Below are positions 1 through 8,853 of a stretch of 64,000 bases of DNA, piece after piece. Under the pieces are notes generated by a model, which saw only the letters and a program-made list of their open reading frames with translations, did no database searches and was not told where the DNA came from. Each line of letters opens with the position of its first letter. The stretch's first letter is position 1. The DNA lies in NCBI RefSeq assembly GCF_000020665.1, contig NC_011071.1, positions 1,416,501-1,480,500 on the forward strand. Reading direction: 5' to 3'. This DNA comes from Stenotrophomonas maltophilia R551-3. GTDB taxonomy: Bacteria; Pseudomonadota; Gammaproteobacteria; Xanthomonadales; Xanthomonadaceae. The position numbers and the translations under genes are program-made.

Positions 1-132
1 GCGGCCTCGCCGCTGGTGGCGATCGCGGTTGCCGCAGTGGGGGCGCTGCTGCTGGTGCTGACCCTGCATCTGGCACGCGGCATCGGCAAGCTGCATGGGC
101 TGATCGCCAAGAACCTGCTGGTGCGGTTGTAA
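1..132 (+). CDS. C-terminal end of a membrane protein (partial)
   Basis: Only the last 43 codons are in the window, in frame from base 1 and ending with TAA at 130-132. The visible residues contain one strongly hydrophobic stretch (VAIAVAAVGALLLVLTLHLA) followed by a short cytoplasmic-looking tail with RGIGKLHG and KNLL. The tail resembles the end of the putative-sensor membrane domain often attached to two-component kinases, but so little is visible that this is only a guess. The gene is followed by palindromic repeats and the convergent phaZ gene. Confidence 0.6.
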   Translation, partial: AASPLVAIAVAAVGALLLVLTLHLARGIGKLHGLIAKNLLVRL

Positions 133-133
133 G

Positions 134-256
134 CGGTCAGGGGGCGGATCCCTGTTCGCAGAACAGGGCTCTGACCCCGGATTCGATCGTGCTGGGGTCA
201 GAGCCCTTTCCGCTGGAAAGGGATCCGACCCCGGGAGCGCCGACCAAGGTCGGCAC
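134..256. repeat. Cluster of three intergenic palindromes
   Basis: Three imperfect palindromes fill the space between two convergent genes. The first (135-178) has an 8-bp stem at 150-157/161-168. The second (194-233) has an 8-bp stem at 204-211/215-222. Both are flanked by GGGTC(A)-type and GACCCC-type arms and belong to a family found again at 46099-46137, 57076-57117 and 57131-57169. The third (239-254) is a GCCGACC/GGTCGGC hairpin of the SMAG-like type. They may also act as terminators for the convergent genes. Confidence 0.75.
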
Positions 257-270
257 CCACCACGGGCGGT

Positions 271-1578
271 TTACCCCGCCTTTCGGCGCAACGGGGTGAC
301 GTTGCTCTTCTTCTTTGAGGCCTTCGCCGCCGGTGCTTCGGCATGCGCGGCGAAGAAATCGCGCACCTTCGGGTACACCACTTCGCGCCAGCGACGGCCG
401 CTGAAGATGCCGTAGTGGCCGGCGCCTTCAACGATGAAATGCTCGCGACGGTCCGCGCCGATGCCAGTGCACAGCGCCTGCGCCGCTTCGGTCTGGCCGA
501 GGCCGGCGATGTCGTCCAGCTCGCCTTCGATGCTCAACAGTGCGGTATCGCGGATCGCCGACGGATCGACCTTTTCGCCGTTGACCACCCACTCGCCACG
601 CGGCAGCAGGAAGTCCTGGAACACCACGCGGATGGTATCCAGGTAGTACTTGGCCGGCATGTCCAGCACGGCGTTGTACTCATCATAGAAGTTGCGATGA
701 GCGTCGGCGTCTTCGAGATCGCCCTTGACCAGGTCGGTGTAGAAATCCCAGTGCGAGCTGAAGTGGCGGCTGGGATTCATCGACAGGAAGCCGGCGTGCT
801 GCAGGAAGCCCGGGTACACGCGACGGCCGGCGCCGGGATAGCTGCCCGGCACGGTGTGGATGACGTTGTTCTCGAACCACGACAGCGGGTTCTGCGTGGC
901 CAGGTTGTTGACGGCGGTTGGGCTGCAGCGCGCATCGATCGGGCCCCCCATCATCACCAGCGTGCGCGGGGTCGGTTCACCACGGCTGGCCATCAGCGAA
1001 ACCGCCGCCAGCACCGGCACCGTCGGCTGGCACACGCTCACCACATGCAGGCGCTCGACGCCGAGGTGGCGGATGAACTCCTGGATGTAGGCGATGTAGT
1101 CGTCGAGGCCGAACTCGCCTTCGCTGGCCGGCACCATGCGCGCGTCGACCCAGTCGGTCACATACACGCGGTGGTCGCGAAGCAGGGTGCGCACGGTGTC
1201 GCGCAGCAGCGTGGCGTGGTGGCCGGACAGCGGCGCCACCACCAGCACGAACGGCTGGTTGAGCATGGTGTGCAGCTGGTCGGCTTCATTGCTGTGGCGC
1301 TTGAAGCGCAGCAGCTTGCAGAACGGCTTGCTCACTTCCTCGTGCACGACGATCGGCACGCGCTCGCCTTCGACATCGATTTCGTTGATGCCCCATTCGG
1401 GCTTCTCGTAATCCTTGCCGATGCGATGGAACAGCTCATTGACGGCCGCCAGTCGATCGGCACCGGGCATCTGCGACCACCAGTGGCCCGGGGTGGCGAA
1501 GAACTTTGCGTTGGCCTGGGCCTGGTGCACCCAGGGGGCGAGCAGGTTGCGGGTCAGTTCGTGCAGTTGATAGAGCAT
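271..1578 (-). CDS. phaZ: Intracellular polyhydroxyalkanoate depolymerase PhaZ
   Basis: Predicted to hydrolyse stored polyhydroxybutyrate in the cytoplasm. The 435-residue protein matches the intracellular PhaZ family from end to end: an N-terminal segment starting MLYQLHEL, an alpha/beta-hydrolase core, and a cysteine where most lipases have serine (SVCQP, Cys183, in a lipase-box position as in Cupriavidus PhaZ1). Near the C terminus, EGELDDI and GAGHYGIFSG supply the likely Asp and His of the triad. The ATG at 1578-1576 gives the usual family length. The gene is monocistronic and convergent with the upstream membrane protein. No PHA synthase or phasin gene is in this window, so the physiological substrate is unproven here. 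Confidence 0.88.
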   Translation of the reverse strand: MLYQLHELTRNLLAPWVHQAQANAKFFATPGHWWSQMPGADRLAAVNELFHRIGKDYEKPEWGINEIDVEGERVPIVVHEEVSKPFCKLLRFKRHSNEADQLHTMLNQPFVLVVAPLSGHHATLLRDTVRTLLRDHRVYVTDWVDARMVPASEGEFGLDDYIAYIQEFIRHLGVERLHVVSVCQPTVPVLAAVSLMASRGEPTPRTLVMMGGPIDARCSPTAVNNLATQNPLSWFENNVIHTVPGSYPGAGRRVYPGFLQHAGFLSMNPSRHFSSHWDFYTDLVKGDLEDADAHRNFYDEYNAVLDMPAKYYLDTIRVVFQDFLLPRGEWVVNGEKVDPSAIRDTALLSIEGELDDIAGLGQTEAAQALCTGIGADRREHFIVEGAGHYGIFSGRRWREVVYPKVRDFFAAHAEAPAAKASKKKSNVTPLRRKAG

Positions 1579-1671
1579 GCCGACCGAATATGTATGGTCA
1601 TATGTTGCCGCGCAGCATATCCCATCCGGGTGTCCCGCAGGTTAAGTTGGCTGAAAATAATGAATCCGGAT

Positions 1672-2262
1672 TCACATCCGCTCCAGCGCGGCCGTATCGC
1701 CTGCCAGAGCGGGGCCGAGCCAGCAATGCGACCCTACCGGCTGCAGGCCCTGCCGGGCCAGTTCACGCCGGTACCAGCGCGCCGGGCGGGCCTGGAAGCC
1801 ATCGTGGTCGCCTTCGAACGCATCCTCGGCGGCGAAGGTCTCCAGGAAGGCCACGCCCGCGGTCAGTTCAGCCACGCCGGCCAGGCCTGCGCGCAGTTCG
1901 CGATTGGGTACGTAGTGCATCACGTCCGAGCAGATCAGCAGGTCGACCGGGGCACAGGGCCGCAGCCAGGCGAAATCACCGAAGCTGGCCAGGTGCAGGT
2001 TGCGGGTCCGCCCGTAGCGGCGCACAGCGTACTCGCTGCTGTCGAAGCCGAGGTATTCGACCTTCGGACGCAGCTTCAGCAGCGGTGCGCGCCAGGCGCC
2101 TTCGCCACAGCCGATGTCCAGCACGCTGCGGATCGGCCGTTCCAGGTAGTACTCGGCGCTGGCCACGGCCAGAGCGACCTTGCGCGCCAGTCGAGCGCTG
2201 CCGCCGATGTCGGCGCTGCGGTACCAGCGTTGGAAGTAGGCGGCGTCGTAGGTCTTGTCCAT
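1672..2262 (-). CDS. Class I SAM-dependent methyltransferase
   Basis: A 196-residue cytoplasmic protein starting MDKTYDAAYF. SAM-binding motif I is VLDIGCGEG at residues 47-55, with an acidic residue after the next strand (YLGFDSSEY) and a later hydrophobic strand with aspartates (VDLLICSDVMHYV). The open frame continues far upstream, but that stretch lies antisense to the next gene. ATG 2262-2260 is the first start after that overlap and puts motif I at the normal distance. The acceptor substrate cannot be told from the sequence. The gene is divergent from the HemJ-like gene with about 147 bp between them. Confidence 0.8.
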   Translation of the reverse strand: MDKTYDAAYFQRWYRSADIGGSARLARKVALAVASAEYYLERPIRSVLDIGCGEGAWRAPLLKLRPKVEYLGFDSSEYAVRRYGRTRNLHLASFGDFAWLRPCAPVDLLICSDVMHYVPNRELRAGLAGVAELTAGVAFLETFAAEDAFEGDHDGFQARPARWYRRELARQGLQPVGSHCWLGPALAGDTAALERM

Positions 2263-2409
2263 GGGGCGGTCGCAGTGGTGAAAACGGCGCTTATCGTACG
2301 GCGTTGCGGCGTGCCATGCGTCGATGTGTCGCGGCGCTGGCGCGTGGGGTGGCCCGGCCACGGCATGCGAGAATGGCCGCCAACCTACGCCAGCCGCCGG
2401 AGCGAGCGC

Positions 2410-2865
2410 ATGCAGAGCTACTACTGGGTCAAGACCTTCCACATCGTGTTCGTGGTGGCGTGGATGGCGACGGTGTTCTATCTGCCGCGCATCCTGGTGA
2501 ACCTGGCCGAGACCGCTGGCCAGCCGGCGGTGACCGAGCGCCTGCAGCTGATGGGCCTGCGCCTGTACCGCTTCGGCCACTCGATGTTCGGGTTGGCATT
2601 CCTGCTGGGTCTGGTGCTGTGGCTGGGCTACAAGGTCATCCCGGATTTCCCGACCATGGTCGCCGCGGGCGGTGCCGGTTGGTTGCACGCCAAGCTGGGC
2701 CTGGTGGTCGTGCTGCTGGCGTATTTCATCTGGATCGGGCGCCTGCTCAAGGGCGTGGCCAAGGGCAGGGCGCTGCCGTCGTCGCGCGCGCTGCGCTGGA
2801 TCAACGAGATCCCGCTGCTGGCCTTCATCCCGATCGTGTGGCTGGTGCTGGCCAAGCCGTTCTGA
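2410..2865 (+). CDS. CopD/HemJ-family four-helix membrane protein
   Basis: A 151-residue inner-membrane protein with about four membrane segments. It carries hallmarks of HemJ, the oxygen-independent-type protoporphyrinogen IX oxidase: a His in the first helix (KTFH, His11), FYLPR just after it, WLHAKL (Lys95) in the third helix, and a NEIPLL...VLAKPF ending. His10 and Lys88 of cyanobacterial HemJ are the residues linked to heme binding and activity, so the equivalents are present. RefSeq-style annotation usually says CopD family protein. Another protoporphyrinogen oxidase elsewhere in the genome cannot be excluded. The gene stands alone and ends in a terminator shared with convergent accA. 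Confidence 0.75.
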   Translation: MQSYYWVKTFHIVFVVAWMATVFYLPRILVNLAETAGQPAVTERLQLMGLRLYRFGHSMFGLAFLLGLVLWLGYKVIPDFPTMVAAGGAGWLHAKLGLVVVLLAYFIWIGRLLKGVAKGRALPSSRALRWINEIPLLAFIPIVWLVLAKPF

Positions 2866-2925
2866 GGCGGGGTCATCTGCACCCGGTAGATCGACGCCAT
2901 GCGTGGATGCTGTCAGGGTGCAAAC

Positions 2926-2955
2926 GAAAGAGCCGGGCATCTGCCCGGCTCTTTC
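2926..2955. terminator. Bidirectional rho-independent terminator
   Basis: A perfect 13-bp stem (2926-2938 with 2943-2955) with a 4-base loop. The outer GAAAG/CTTTC bases give a U-run in both directions. It sits between the convergent HemJ-like gene and accA and can end both transcripts. Confidence 0.85.
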
Positions 2956-2977
2956 ATTTCTGCAATCACCTGCGTGT

Positions 2978-3000
2978 TGCCGGCCAGCGGCCGGCACTAC
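2978..3000 (-). repeat. SMAG-type GTAG palindrome (single unit)
   Basis: A 23-bp unit with a GTAG head at 3000-2997 on the minus strand and a hairpin built from TGCCGGCC and GGCCGGCA arms. The same unit occurs at 42826-42848 and 42879-42901. It lies 5 bp beyond the accA stop codon. Confidence 0.8.
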
Positions 3001-3005
3001 CGGGC

Positions 3006-3965
3006 TTATGCCGCTTCGTACGTGCCGTAGCTGCGCAGGCGGGTGTAGCGCTGCTCCAGCAGCTGCTCGGTGGACAGCTTTTCCAGCGCGTCCAGTTCGT
3101 TCAGCAGCACCGCCTTCAGGCGTTTGGCCATCTGCGTCGGGTTGCGGTGGGCGCCACCGGTCGGCTCGCGCACGACCTTGTCGACCAGGCCCAGGCTCTT
3201 CAGGCGCGGGGCAGTCAGGCCCAGCTGCTCGGCTGCGTCCTTAGCCTTGCCGGCGTCCTTCCACAGGATCGAGGCGCAACCTTCCGGGGTGATGGTCGAG
3301 TAGACCGCATATTCCAGCATCACGGTGCGGTCGCCCACGCCCAGCGCCAGCGCGCCGCCGGAGCCGCCTTCGCCGATCACGGTGCAGATGATCGGCACCT
3401 TCAGCTCAGCCATCTCGATCAGGTTGCGCGCGATCGCTTCGGACTGGCCACGCGACTCGGCGTCGATGCCCGGCCAGGCGCCGGCGGTGTCGATCAGGGT
3501 CAGCACCGGCAGGCCGAAGCGCTCGGCCATCTTCATCAGGCGCAGCGCCTTGCGGTAGCCCTCCGGCTTGGGCATGCCGAAGTTGCGCTTGATCTTTTCC
3601 TTGGTGTCGCGGCCCTTCTGGTGGCCGATCACCATCACCGAACGGCCGTTGATGCGGGCCAGGCCGCCCATGATGGCCTTATCGTCGGCGAACGCACGGT
3701 CGCCGGCCAGCTCCTGGAACTCATCGAACATCACGCGGAGGTAGTCGGCGGTGTACGGGCGCGACGGGTGACGGGCCAGCTGCAGTACCTGCCACGAGGT
3801 CAGGTTGCGGAAGATCTGCGCGGTGCGCAGGCGCAGCTTGTCCTGCAGCGCGTGCACTTCCGCCTCGACATTGACCGCCGGCCCGGCGCTGGCGTTGCGC
3901 AGTTCCTGGATCTTGGCTTCCAGGTCGGCGATGGGTTGCTCGAAGTCGAGGTAGTTCGGATTCAT
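3006..3965 (-). CDS. accA: Acetyl-CoA carboxylase carboxyltransferase subunit alpha
   Basis: The alpha subunit of the AccA2-AccD2 carboxyltransferase, which moves the carboxyl group from biotin carrier protein to acetyl-CoA to make malonyl-CoA for fatty-acid synthesis. With the ATG at 3965-3963 it has 319 residues, exactly the E. coli length. An N-terminal coiled segment ([19 protein letters not shown]) is followed by the crotonase-like carboxyltransferase core with [31 protein letters not shown] and [11 protein letters not shown]. It is the last gene of the long minus-strand series, downstream of dnaE and a lipoprotein gene, 113 bp after the latter. Confidence 0.97.
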   Translation of the reverse strand: MNPNYLDFEQPIADLEAKIQELRNASAGPAVNVEAEVHALQDKLRLRTAQIFRNLTSWQVLQLARHPSRPYTADYLRVMFDEFQELAGDRAFADDKAIMGGLARINGRSVMVIGHQKGRDTKEKIKRNFGMPKPEGYRKALRLMKMAERFGLPVLTLIDTAGAWPGIDAESRGQSEAIARNLIEMAELKVPIICTVIGEGGSGGALALGVGDRTVMLEYAVYSTITPEGCASILWKDAGKAKDAAEQLGLTAPRLKSLGLVDKVVREPTGGAHRNPTQMAKRLKAVLLNELDALEKLSTEQLLEQRYTRLRSYGTYEAA

Positions 3966-4078
3966 CGGAAGCCGTCGTGTAAAGAAGAGGGGAATTCTAG
4001 CCGAATGCGTGCAAAGCACCCGTACGCCTTCGTCTGGAAGGCGACGGTAACGCAGCCGGGCGGGGGGCGCCAGTCAAC

Positions 4079-4948
4079 TCAGGGCACCACCAGGGCGCTG
4101 CGGCCCATCAGCTGGCTGCGCTGGGAAACGAAGTCGTTGTAGGCCTCGTTGGCCTCACGGCCCAGCCCGCTGCCCAGCGTGGCGGTGACCGAGGTGAAGG
4201 CCATCTGCGCGGCGAAGTCCTGCTTGCGCAGGGCTTTCTGTTCATCGGCGGTGGTGGCCTTCAGCCAGCGCGCATAGACCTCACGCAGCGGCGCGGCATG
4301 CGCCTCGAAGGCTGGCACCAGCGCCGGCAGGCTGGCCGGGGCCGGTTCCAGGCTGAACGCCGGCGCCACGTAGCCGGCCGGCTGCTCGCGCTTGAACGCG
4401 CCGGGTTCGCCCATGCCTTCTTCCACGTAGGCGATGAAGTCCGGCGCGGTGAACACCTTGGCCACGATCTGGCCACCGCTGGAATCGACGTGGGCGACCA
4501 CCTTTTCCTTGGGGAACGGTTCGCGCACGCCGTAGGTCCAGGTCTTGTCGATGAACAGGTCGTGGCGCTTCTCGAACGGGCCTTCGAAGTCGACGCCGCC
4601 CAGCTCGATGCCGGCCTTGCCGGTGCCGAAGTTCTTCAGCTTGCTCTCGTCGGTGACGTAGATTTCGCGGGCGATCACGTACTCGCTCAGGGTCGGGTTG
4701 ATCAGGCCACCACGACCGTCGACGTAGACGATGAAGCGCACGTCGCCGAGCTTTTCGGTGTGCAGGCGATGCTCGCCCACGGCCAGCGAAATCGGGCGCG
4801 AGCCCTGTGCGGCCACCGGCAGGTCCTTGCCGTCGATGCTCACTGCCAGCGGCGTGTCGGTCGGGTTGTCGATCTGGAACTCGATCTTCGACGGGGAGCA
4901 GGCGGCCAGCGCGAGCACAGCGGCGAACGGGAACAGCAGGGGCTTCAT
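4079..4948 (-). CDS. Predicted lipoprotein of unknown function
   Basis: A 289-residue protein with a short signal peptide ending in a lipobox (LALAAC, Cys near residue 18), so it should be lipid-anchored in the envelope. The mature part starts with a beta-rich stretch (IEFQIDNPTDTPLAVSIDGKDLPV) like an Ig-type or carbohydrate-binding fold, then has mixed sequence and a helical C terminus. I do not recognise a named family or catalytic motif. It lies between dnaE (55 bp upstream) and accA; these two genes are neighbours or near-neighbours in E. coli, so this is an insertion in a conserved order. Whether it works with either is unknown. Confidence 0.8.
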   Translation of the reverse strand: MKPLLFPFAAVLALAACSPSKIEFQIDNPTDTPLAVSIDGKDLPVAAQGSRPISLAVGEHRLHTEKLGDVRFIVYVDGRGGLINPTLSEYVIAREIYVTDESKLKNFGTGKAGIELGGVDFEGPFEKRHDLFIDKTWTYGVREPFPKEKVVAHVDSSGGQIVAKVFTAPDFIAYVEEGMGEPGAFKREQPAGYVAPAFSLEPAPASLPALVPAFEAHAAPLREVYARWLKATTADEQKALRKQDFAAQMAFTSVTATLGSGLGREANEAYNDFVSQRSQLMGRSALVVP

Positions 4949-5003
4949 CGGCAATCGTCCTTGATATTTGGAACGGAGGAACAGGAACACGAGGGAGCCA
5001 GCT

Positions 5004-8000
5004 TCAGCTGGCCCACGGCGGGCTGTAGCGCACCTTCAGCGTGCGCACGGCCGGGTCGGCGCGCAGCGCCTCCATCAGCTTGGAATCGATGCGTACCGCA
5101 CTCTGTCCGGAGACATCGAGCATGCCGGCAACACCGCCATGCGGGCCCTTCAGCAGCAGGTCCAGGCGCAGTGGCGTGCGGCCGGGGCGATGGCGGTCGA
5201 GCAGCGCATCGATGCGTTCCCAGACCGGGCGCTGCTGGCGCAGGTCCAGGCGCAGCGACAACCTCGTGGCGTAGTTGGCGCAGACTTCGTCGAAGTCCCA
5301 GCACTGGCGGATGCGCAATGCGAAACCACCGTTGAATTCGTCCTCGCGCAGGCCGCCCTTGACCACCAGGATGCGGTCCTTGGTCATCAGGTGGCCGAAC
5401 TCGGCCATCGCGTCGGAGAACGCGCTGCACTCGACGCGACCGCGACCATCTTCGAGCTGGATGAAGATCTGGCTCTCACCCTTGCGGCGCACGCCGACCA
5501 CCTGGCCGGCCAGCACCGTCTGCACCTCCGGTCGCCAGCGCTTCTCGCCGCCGCCACCGCCACCGCTGTTGGCGCTCCAGATCTTTTCCACCGAACCCAG
5601 GTCAGTACCGACCAGGTCGCGCACGTCGTCGCGCCACGGGTCGAACGGATGCCCGCTGAGGTAGAAGCCCAGCGTGTCGCGCTCGCCATTGAGGCGCTGC
5701 AGCAGCGGCCATTCCTCGGCTTCGGGAAGGTCCAGCTGGATGGTCACCGTGCTTGGGTCGGGCCCGCCGAACAGCGAATTCTGGCCGGAGGCACGCTCGC
5801 GCGCCATCTGCTCGGTGGCCTTGATCACTTCCGGCAGCTGCAGCATCAACGAGGCGCGGTTGTGGCCCAGCTCGTCCAGCGCGCCGCAGTTGATCATCGC
5901 CTCCAGCGTGCGCCGGTTGAGCTTGGCCGAACCGACGCGGGTGCAGAAGTCGAGCAGGTCCTTGTAGTCGCCGCCCTTCAGGCGTTCGTCCACCACCGCC
6001 TCGCAGGCACCCTGGCCGACGCCCTTGATCGCGCCCAGGCCGTACTGGATGGTGTCCGGGGTAACCGCTTCGAACATGAAGGCCGAGTGGTTCACCTTCG
6101 GCGGCAGCACGGTCAGGCCGAGGTTGCGCACCTCGTCCAGGAAGCCCACCACCTTCTCGGTGTTGTCCAGGTCCGAGGACAGCGTGGCCGCCATGAACTC
6201 GGCCGGGTAATGACGCTTGAGCCAGGCGGTCTGGTAACTGACCAGCGCGTAGGCGGCGGCGTGCGACTTGTTGAAGCCGTAGCCGGCGAACTTCTCCATC
6301 AGGTCGAAGATCGCATCGGCCTTGGCTTCGTCCACACCGTCCTTGGCCGCACCTTCGCGGAAGATCTCGCGGTGCTTGGCCATTTCGGCCGGCACCTTCT
6401 TGCCCATCGCGCGGCGCAGCAGGTCGGCGCCGCCCAGCGAGTAGCCGCCGACGATCTGCGCCATCTGCATCACCTGCTCCTGGTACACCATGATGCCGTA
6501 GGTGTCCTTCAGGATCGCTTCGGTACGCGGATCGGGATAGATGATTTCTTCCTGGCCGTGCTTACGCGCGTTGAAGGAAGGAATCAGGTCCATCGGGCCG
6601 GGGCGGTACAGCGACACCAGCGCGATCAGGTCTTCGAACCGGTCAGGGCGCGCGTCCTTCAGCAGGCGCCGCATGCCCGAGGATTCGAACTGGAACACCG
6701 CGCCGGTATTGCCGTTGGCGAAGATGTCCTTGTAGGTGGGCGTGTCGTCGAGCGGGATTGCGGCGATGTCCACCGGCGGAATGCCGGCGCGCTCATGGCG
6801 CTTGTTGATCGCCTTCACCGCCCAGTCGATGATGGTCAGCGTGCGCAGGCCGAGGAAGTCGAACTTCACCAGGCCCACTTCTTCCACGTCGTTCTTGTCG
6901 AACTGGGTGACCGGGTTCTTGCCGAGCCCGTTCTCGTCGTGTTCGGCGTACAACGGGCAGAACTCGCTCAGCGGCTCCGGCCCGATCACCACGCCACCGG
7001 CGTGCTTGCCGGCGTTGCGGGTCAGGTCTTCCAGCTGCAGCGCCAGGTCGATCAGGTCGCGGACATCGTCCTCGCTCTCGTAGCGCTGGATCAGTTCGGC
7101 CGAGGCCATTTCCGAGCTCGGGCCTTCCTTGCCCTTGCCCAGCGCATCCTTCAGGTGGATGCCGAGGATGTTCGGGATCAGCTTGGAGACACCGTCGACC
7201 AGGCCGTACGGGAAACCGAGCACGCGGCCGGAGTCACGCACCACTGCCTTGGCGGCCATGGTGCCGTAGGTGATGATCTGGCTGACGCGCTCGCGCCCGT
7301 ACTTGCGCGCAACGTAGTCGATCACTTCGTCGCGGCGATCCATGCAGAAGTCGATGTCGAAGTCGGGCATCGACACGCGTTCCGGGTTGAGGAATCGCTC
7401 GAACAGCAGGTTGTACGGCAGCGGGTCCAGGTCGGTGATCTTCAGCGCCCACGCCACCAGTGAGCCGGCACCCGAACCACGGCCCGGGCCGATCGGGATG
7501 CCCTGGTTCTTGCCCCACTGGATGAAGTCGGCAACGATCAGGAAGTAACCCGGGAAGCCCATCTTGATGATGGTGTTGAGCTCGAACTCCAGGCGTTCGA
7601 AGTACTCCTCGCGGGTCTTGCCCGGCGCCAGCGGATTCTTCTCCAGGCGCTCTTCCAGGCCGTCGCGCGACATCTTCTGGATCCAGGTGTCCAGGGTCTC
7701 GTCGTCGGGCACCGGGTAGTTGGGCAGGAAGTAGGTGCCCAGCCGCATCTCGATGTTGCAGCGTTCGGCCAGCGCCAGTGTGTTGTCGATCGCATCGGGG
7801 ATGTCGGCGAACAGCGCACACATCTCCTCGGCCGACTTCAGGTACTGCTGGTCGCTGTACTCGCGCGGGCGCTTGGGGTCGTCCAGCACGCGGCCGGTGG
7901 AAATGCACACGCGCGCTTCGTGCGCGCTGAAATCCGTCGGCGACAGGAAGCGTACGTCGTTGCTGGCCACCACCGGCAGGCCACGCTGGCCTGCGGCCAT

Positions 8001-8594
8001 CAGCGCGAACTGGTTGAAGGTTTCCTCGCCCTCGCGGCCGGTGCGGGTCAGCTCCAGGTGCAGGCCGTCGCCGAACACGCGTTGCCAGTCGGCCAGCTGC
8101 TGCTCGGCCAGTTCATGCTTGCCGTCCAGCGCCAGGCGCCCGGCCAGGCTCTGCCGGCCAGCGAGTGCGAACAGGTTGGCGTTGCCGGCCTTCAGCCAGT
8201 CCGGGTGGATTGCCACGCCGCCTTCCGGGCGATGGCCTTCCATCCAGGCGCGGGTCAGCAGGCGCGACAGGCTCAGGTAGCCCTCACGGTCGCGGCACAG
8301 CAGGGTCATCCGCCACGGGTCCTGGCCTTCCTCGGCGATCAGCACGTCGGCGCCGGCGATCGGCTTGATGCCCACGCCTTCGGCCGCCTTGTAGAACTTG
8401 ACCAGGGCGAACAGGTTGTTGAGGTCGGTCACCGCCAGCGCGGGCAGGCCAAGCTCGACCGAGCGCGACAGCAGGTTGGCCTGCTTGGCCTTCTTCGGGT
8501 CGGCCTGATCGGGCTTGGCCGGCACACGGATGGTCGAGTCCGCCAGCGAGAACTCGGTGTGGACGTGGAGATGTACGAAGCGGGAGTTGGACAT
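5004..8594 (-). CDS. dnaE: DNA polymerase III subunit alpha
   Basis: Catalytic subunit of the replicative polymerase. The 1196 residues (E. coli 1160) show the DnaE order: an N-terminal PHP domain beginning FVHLHVHTEFSLAD; the polymerase palm with GRGSGAGSLVAWALKITDLDP and the catalytic aspartates in MPDFDIDFCMDRRDEV; fingers with AGKHAGGVVI and SLYRPGPMDLIPSF; a helix-hairpin-helix region near NRRTLEAMINCGALD; and a C-terminal OB fold (AGQVVGVRRKGESQIFIQLEDGRG). The ATG at 8594-8592 starts MSNSRFVHLH, as expected. A 259-bp repeat-containing spacer separates it from rnhB, so it may have its own promoter. Confidence 0.97.
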   Translation of the reverse strand: MSNSRFVHLHVHTEFSLADSTIRVPAKPDQADPKKAKQANLLSRSVELGLPALAVTDLNNLFALVKFYKAAEGVGIKPIAGADVLIAEEGQDPWRMTLLCRDREGYLSLSRLLTRAWMEGHRPEGGVAIHPDWLKAGNANLFALAGRQSLAGRLALDGKHELAEQQLADWQRVFGDGLHLELTRTGREGEETFNQFALMAAGQRGLPVVASNDVRFLSPTDFSAHEARVCISTGRVLDDPKRPREYSDQQYLKSAEEMCALFADIPDAIDNTLALAERCNIEMRLGTYFLPNYPVPDDETLDTWIQKMSRDGLEERLEKNPLAPGKTREEYFERLEFELNTIIKMGFPGYFLIVADFIQWGKNQGIPIGPGRGSGAGSLVAWALKITDLDPLPYNLLFERFLNPERVSMPDFDIDFCMDRRDEVIDYVARKYGRERVSQIITYGTMAAKAVVRDSGRVLGFPYGLVDGVSKLIPNILGIHLKDALGKGKEGPSSEMASAELIQRYESEDDVRDLIDLALQLEDLTRNAGKHAGGVVIGPEPLSEFCPLYAEHDENGLGKNPVTQFDKNDVEEVGLVKFDFLGLRTLTIIDWAVKAINKRHERAGIPPVDIAAIPLDDTPTYKDIFANGNTGAVFQFESSGMRRLLKDARPDRFEDLIALVSLYRPGPMDLIPSFNARKHGQEEIIYPDPRTEAILKDTYGIMVYQEQVMQMAQIVGGYSLGGADLLRRAMGKKVPAEMAKHREIFREGAAKDGVDEAKADAIFDLMEKFAGYGFNKSHAAAYALVSYQTAWLKRHYPAEFMAATLSSDLDNTEKVVGFLDEVRNLGLTVLPPKVNHSAFMFEAVTPDTIQYGLGAIKGVGQGACEAVVDERLKGGDYKDLLDFCTRVGSAKLNRRTLEAMINCGALDELGHNRASLMLQLPEVIKATEQMARERASGQNSLFGGPDPSTVTIQLDLPEAEEWPLLQRLNGERDTLGFYLSGHPFDPWRDDVRDLVGTDLGSVEKIWSANSGGGGGGEKRWRPEVQTVLAGQVVGVRRKGESQIFIQLEDGRGRVECSAFSDAMAEFGHLMTKDRILVVKGGLREDEFNGGFALRIRQCWDFDEVCANYATRLSLRLDLRQQRPVWERIDALLDRHRPGRTPLRLDLLLKGPHGGVAGMLDVSGQSAVRIDSKLMEALRADPAVRTLKVRYSPPWAS

Positions 8595-8853
8595 GCCGGA
8601 CCAGGTTGGAGCGCGCGGGCCCCGGGTGCTGACGGGGGAATCGTCGCCGGGGTCGGGAAGCGCTGGAGTGCCCGGTCAGGGTAGCGAGGGCAGGGGGTGG
8701 CGACAAGGCTTGACGGTACGGCGATTGCGCGCATGCCGCCGGGCATGGTCCGGCGCTATCGGATGCGTTCATATTGCCGAGTACGCGGATTCCCGGTCGC
8801 CGGGTGCGTCCACGTTGCCGTGGTAGCGCCGGGCCATGCCCGGCGGCCATTGT
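8595..8853. repeat. rnhB-dnaE spacer with an inverted pair of SMAG units
   Basis: A 259-bp intergenic region. It holds one complete unit with a GTAG head at 8823-8845 (plus strand) and an inverted, slightly decayed unit at about 8737-8760 whose head reads CTAT instead of CTAC. The two share the CGCCGGGC/GCCCGGCG stem type seen again around 60500-61500. The part near 8595-8700 is plain GC-rich sequence that presumably carries the dnaE promoter; no clear -35/-10 pair was seen. Confidence 0.65.

Noticed and set aside
343..2865. 840-codon plus-strand open frame
   Set aside because: It runs antisense through phaZ and the methyltransferase and owes its length to high GC. Only its last part (from 2410) is a real gene, the HemJ-like protein.
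4968..7463. 831-codon plus-strand open frame opposite dnaE
   Set aside because: His/Gln/Val/Arg-rich composition typical of an antisense shadow; dnaE on the other strand is complete.
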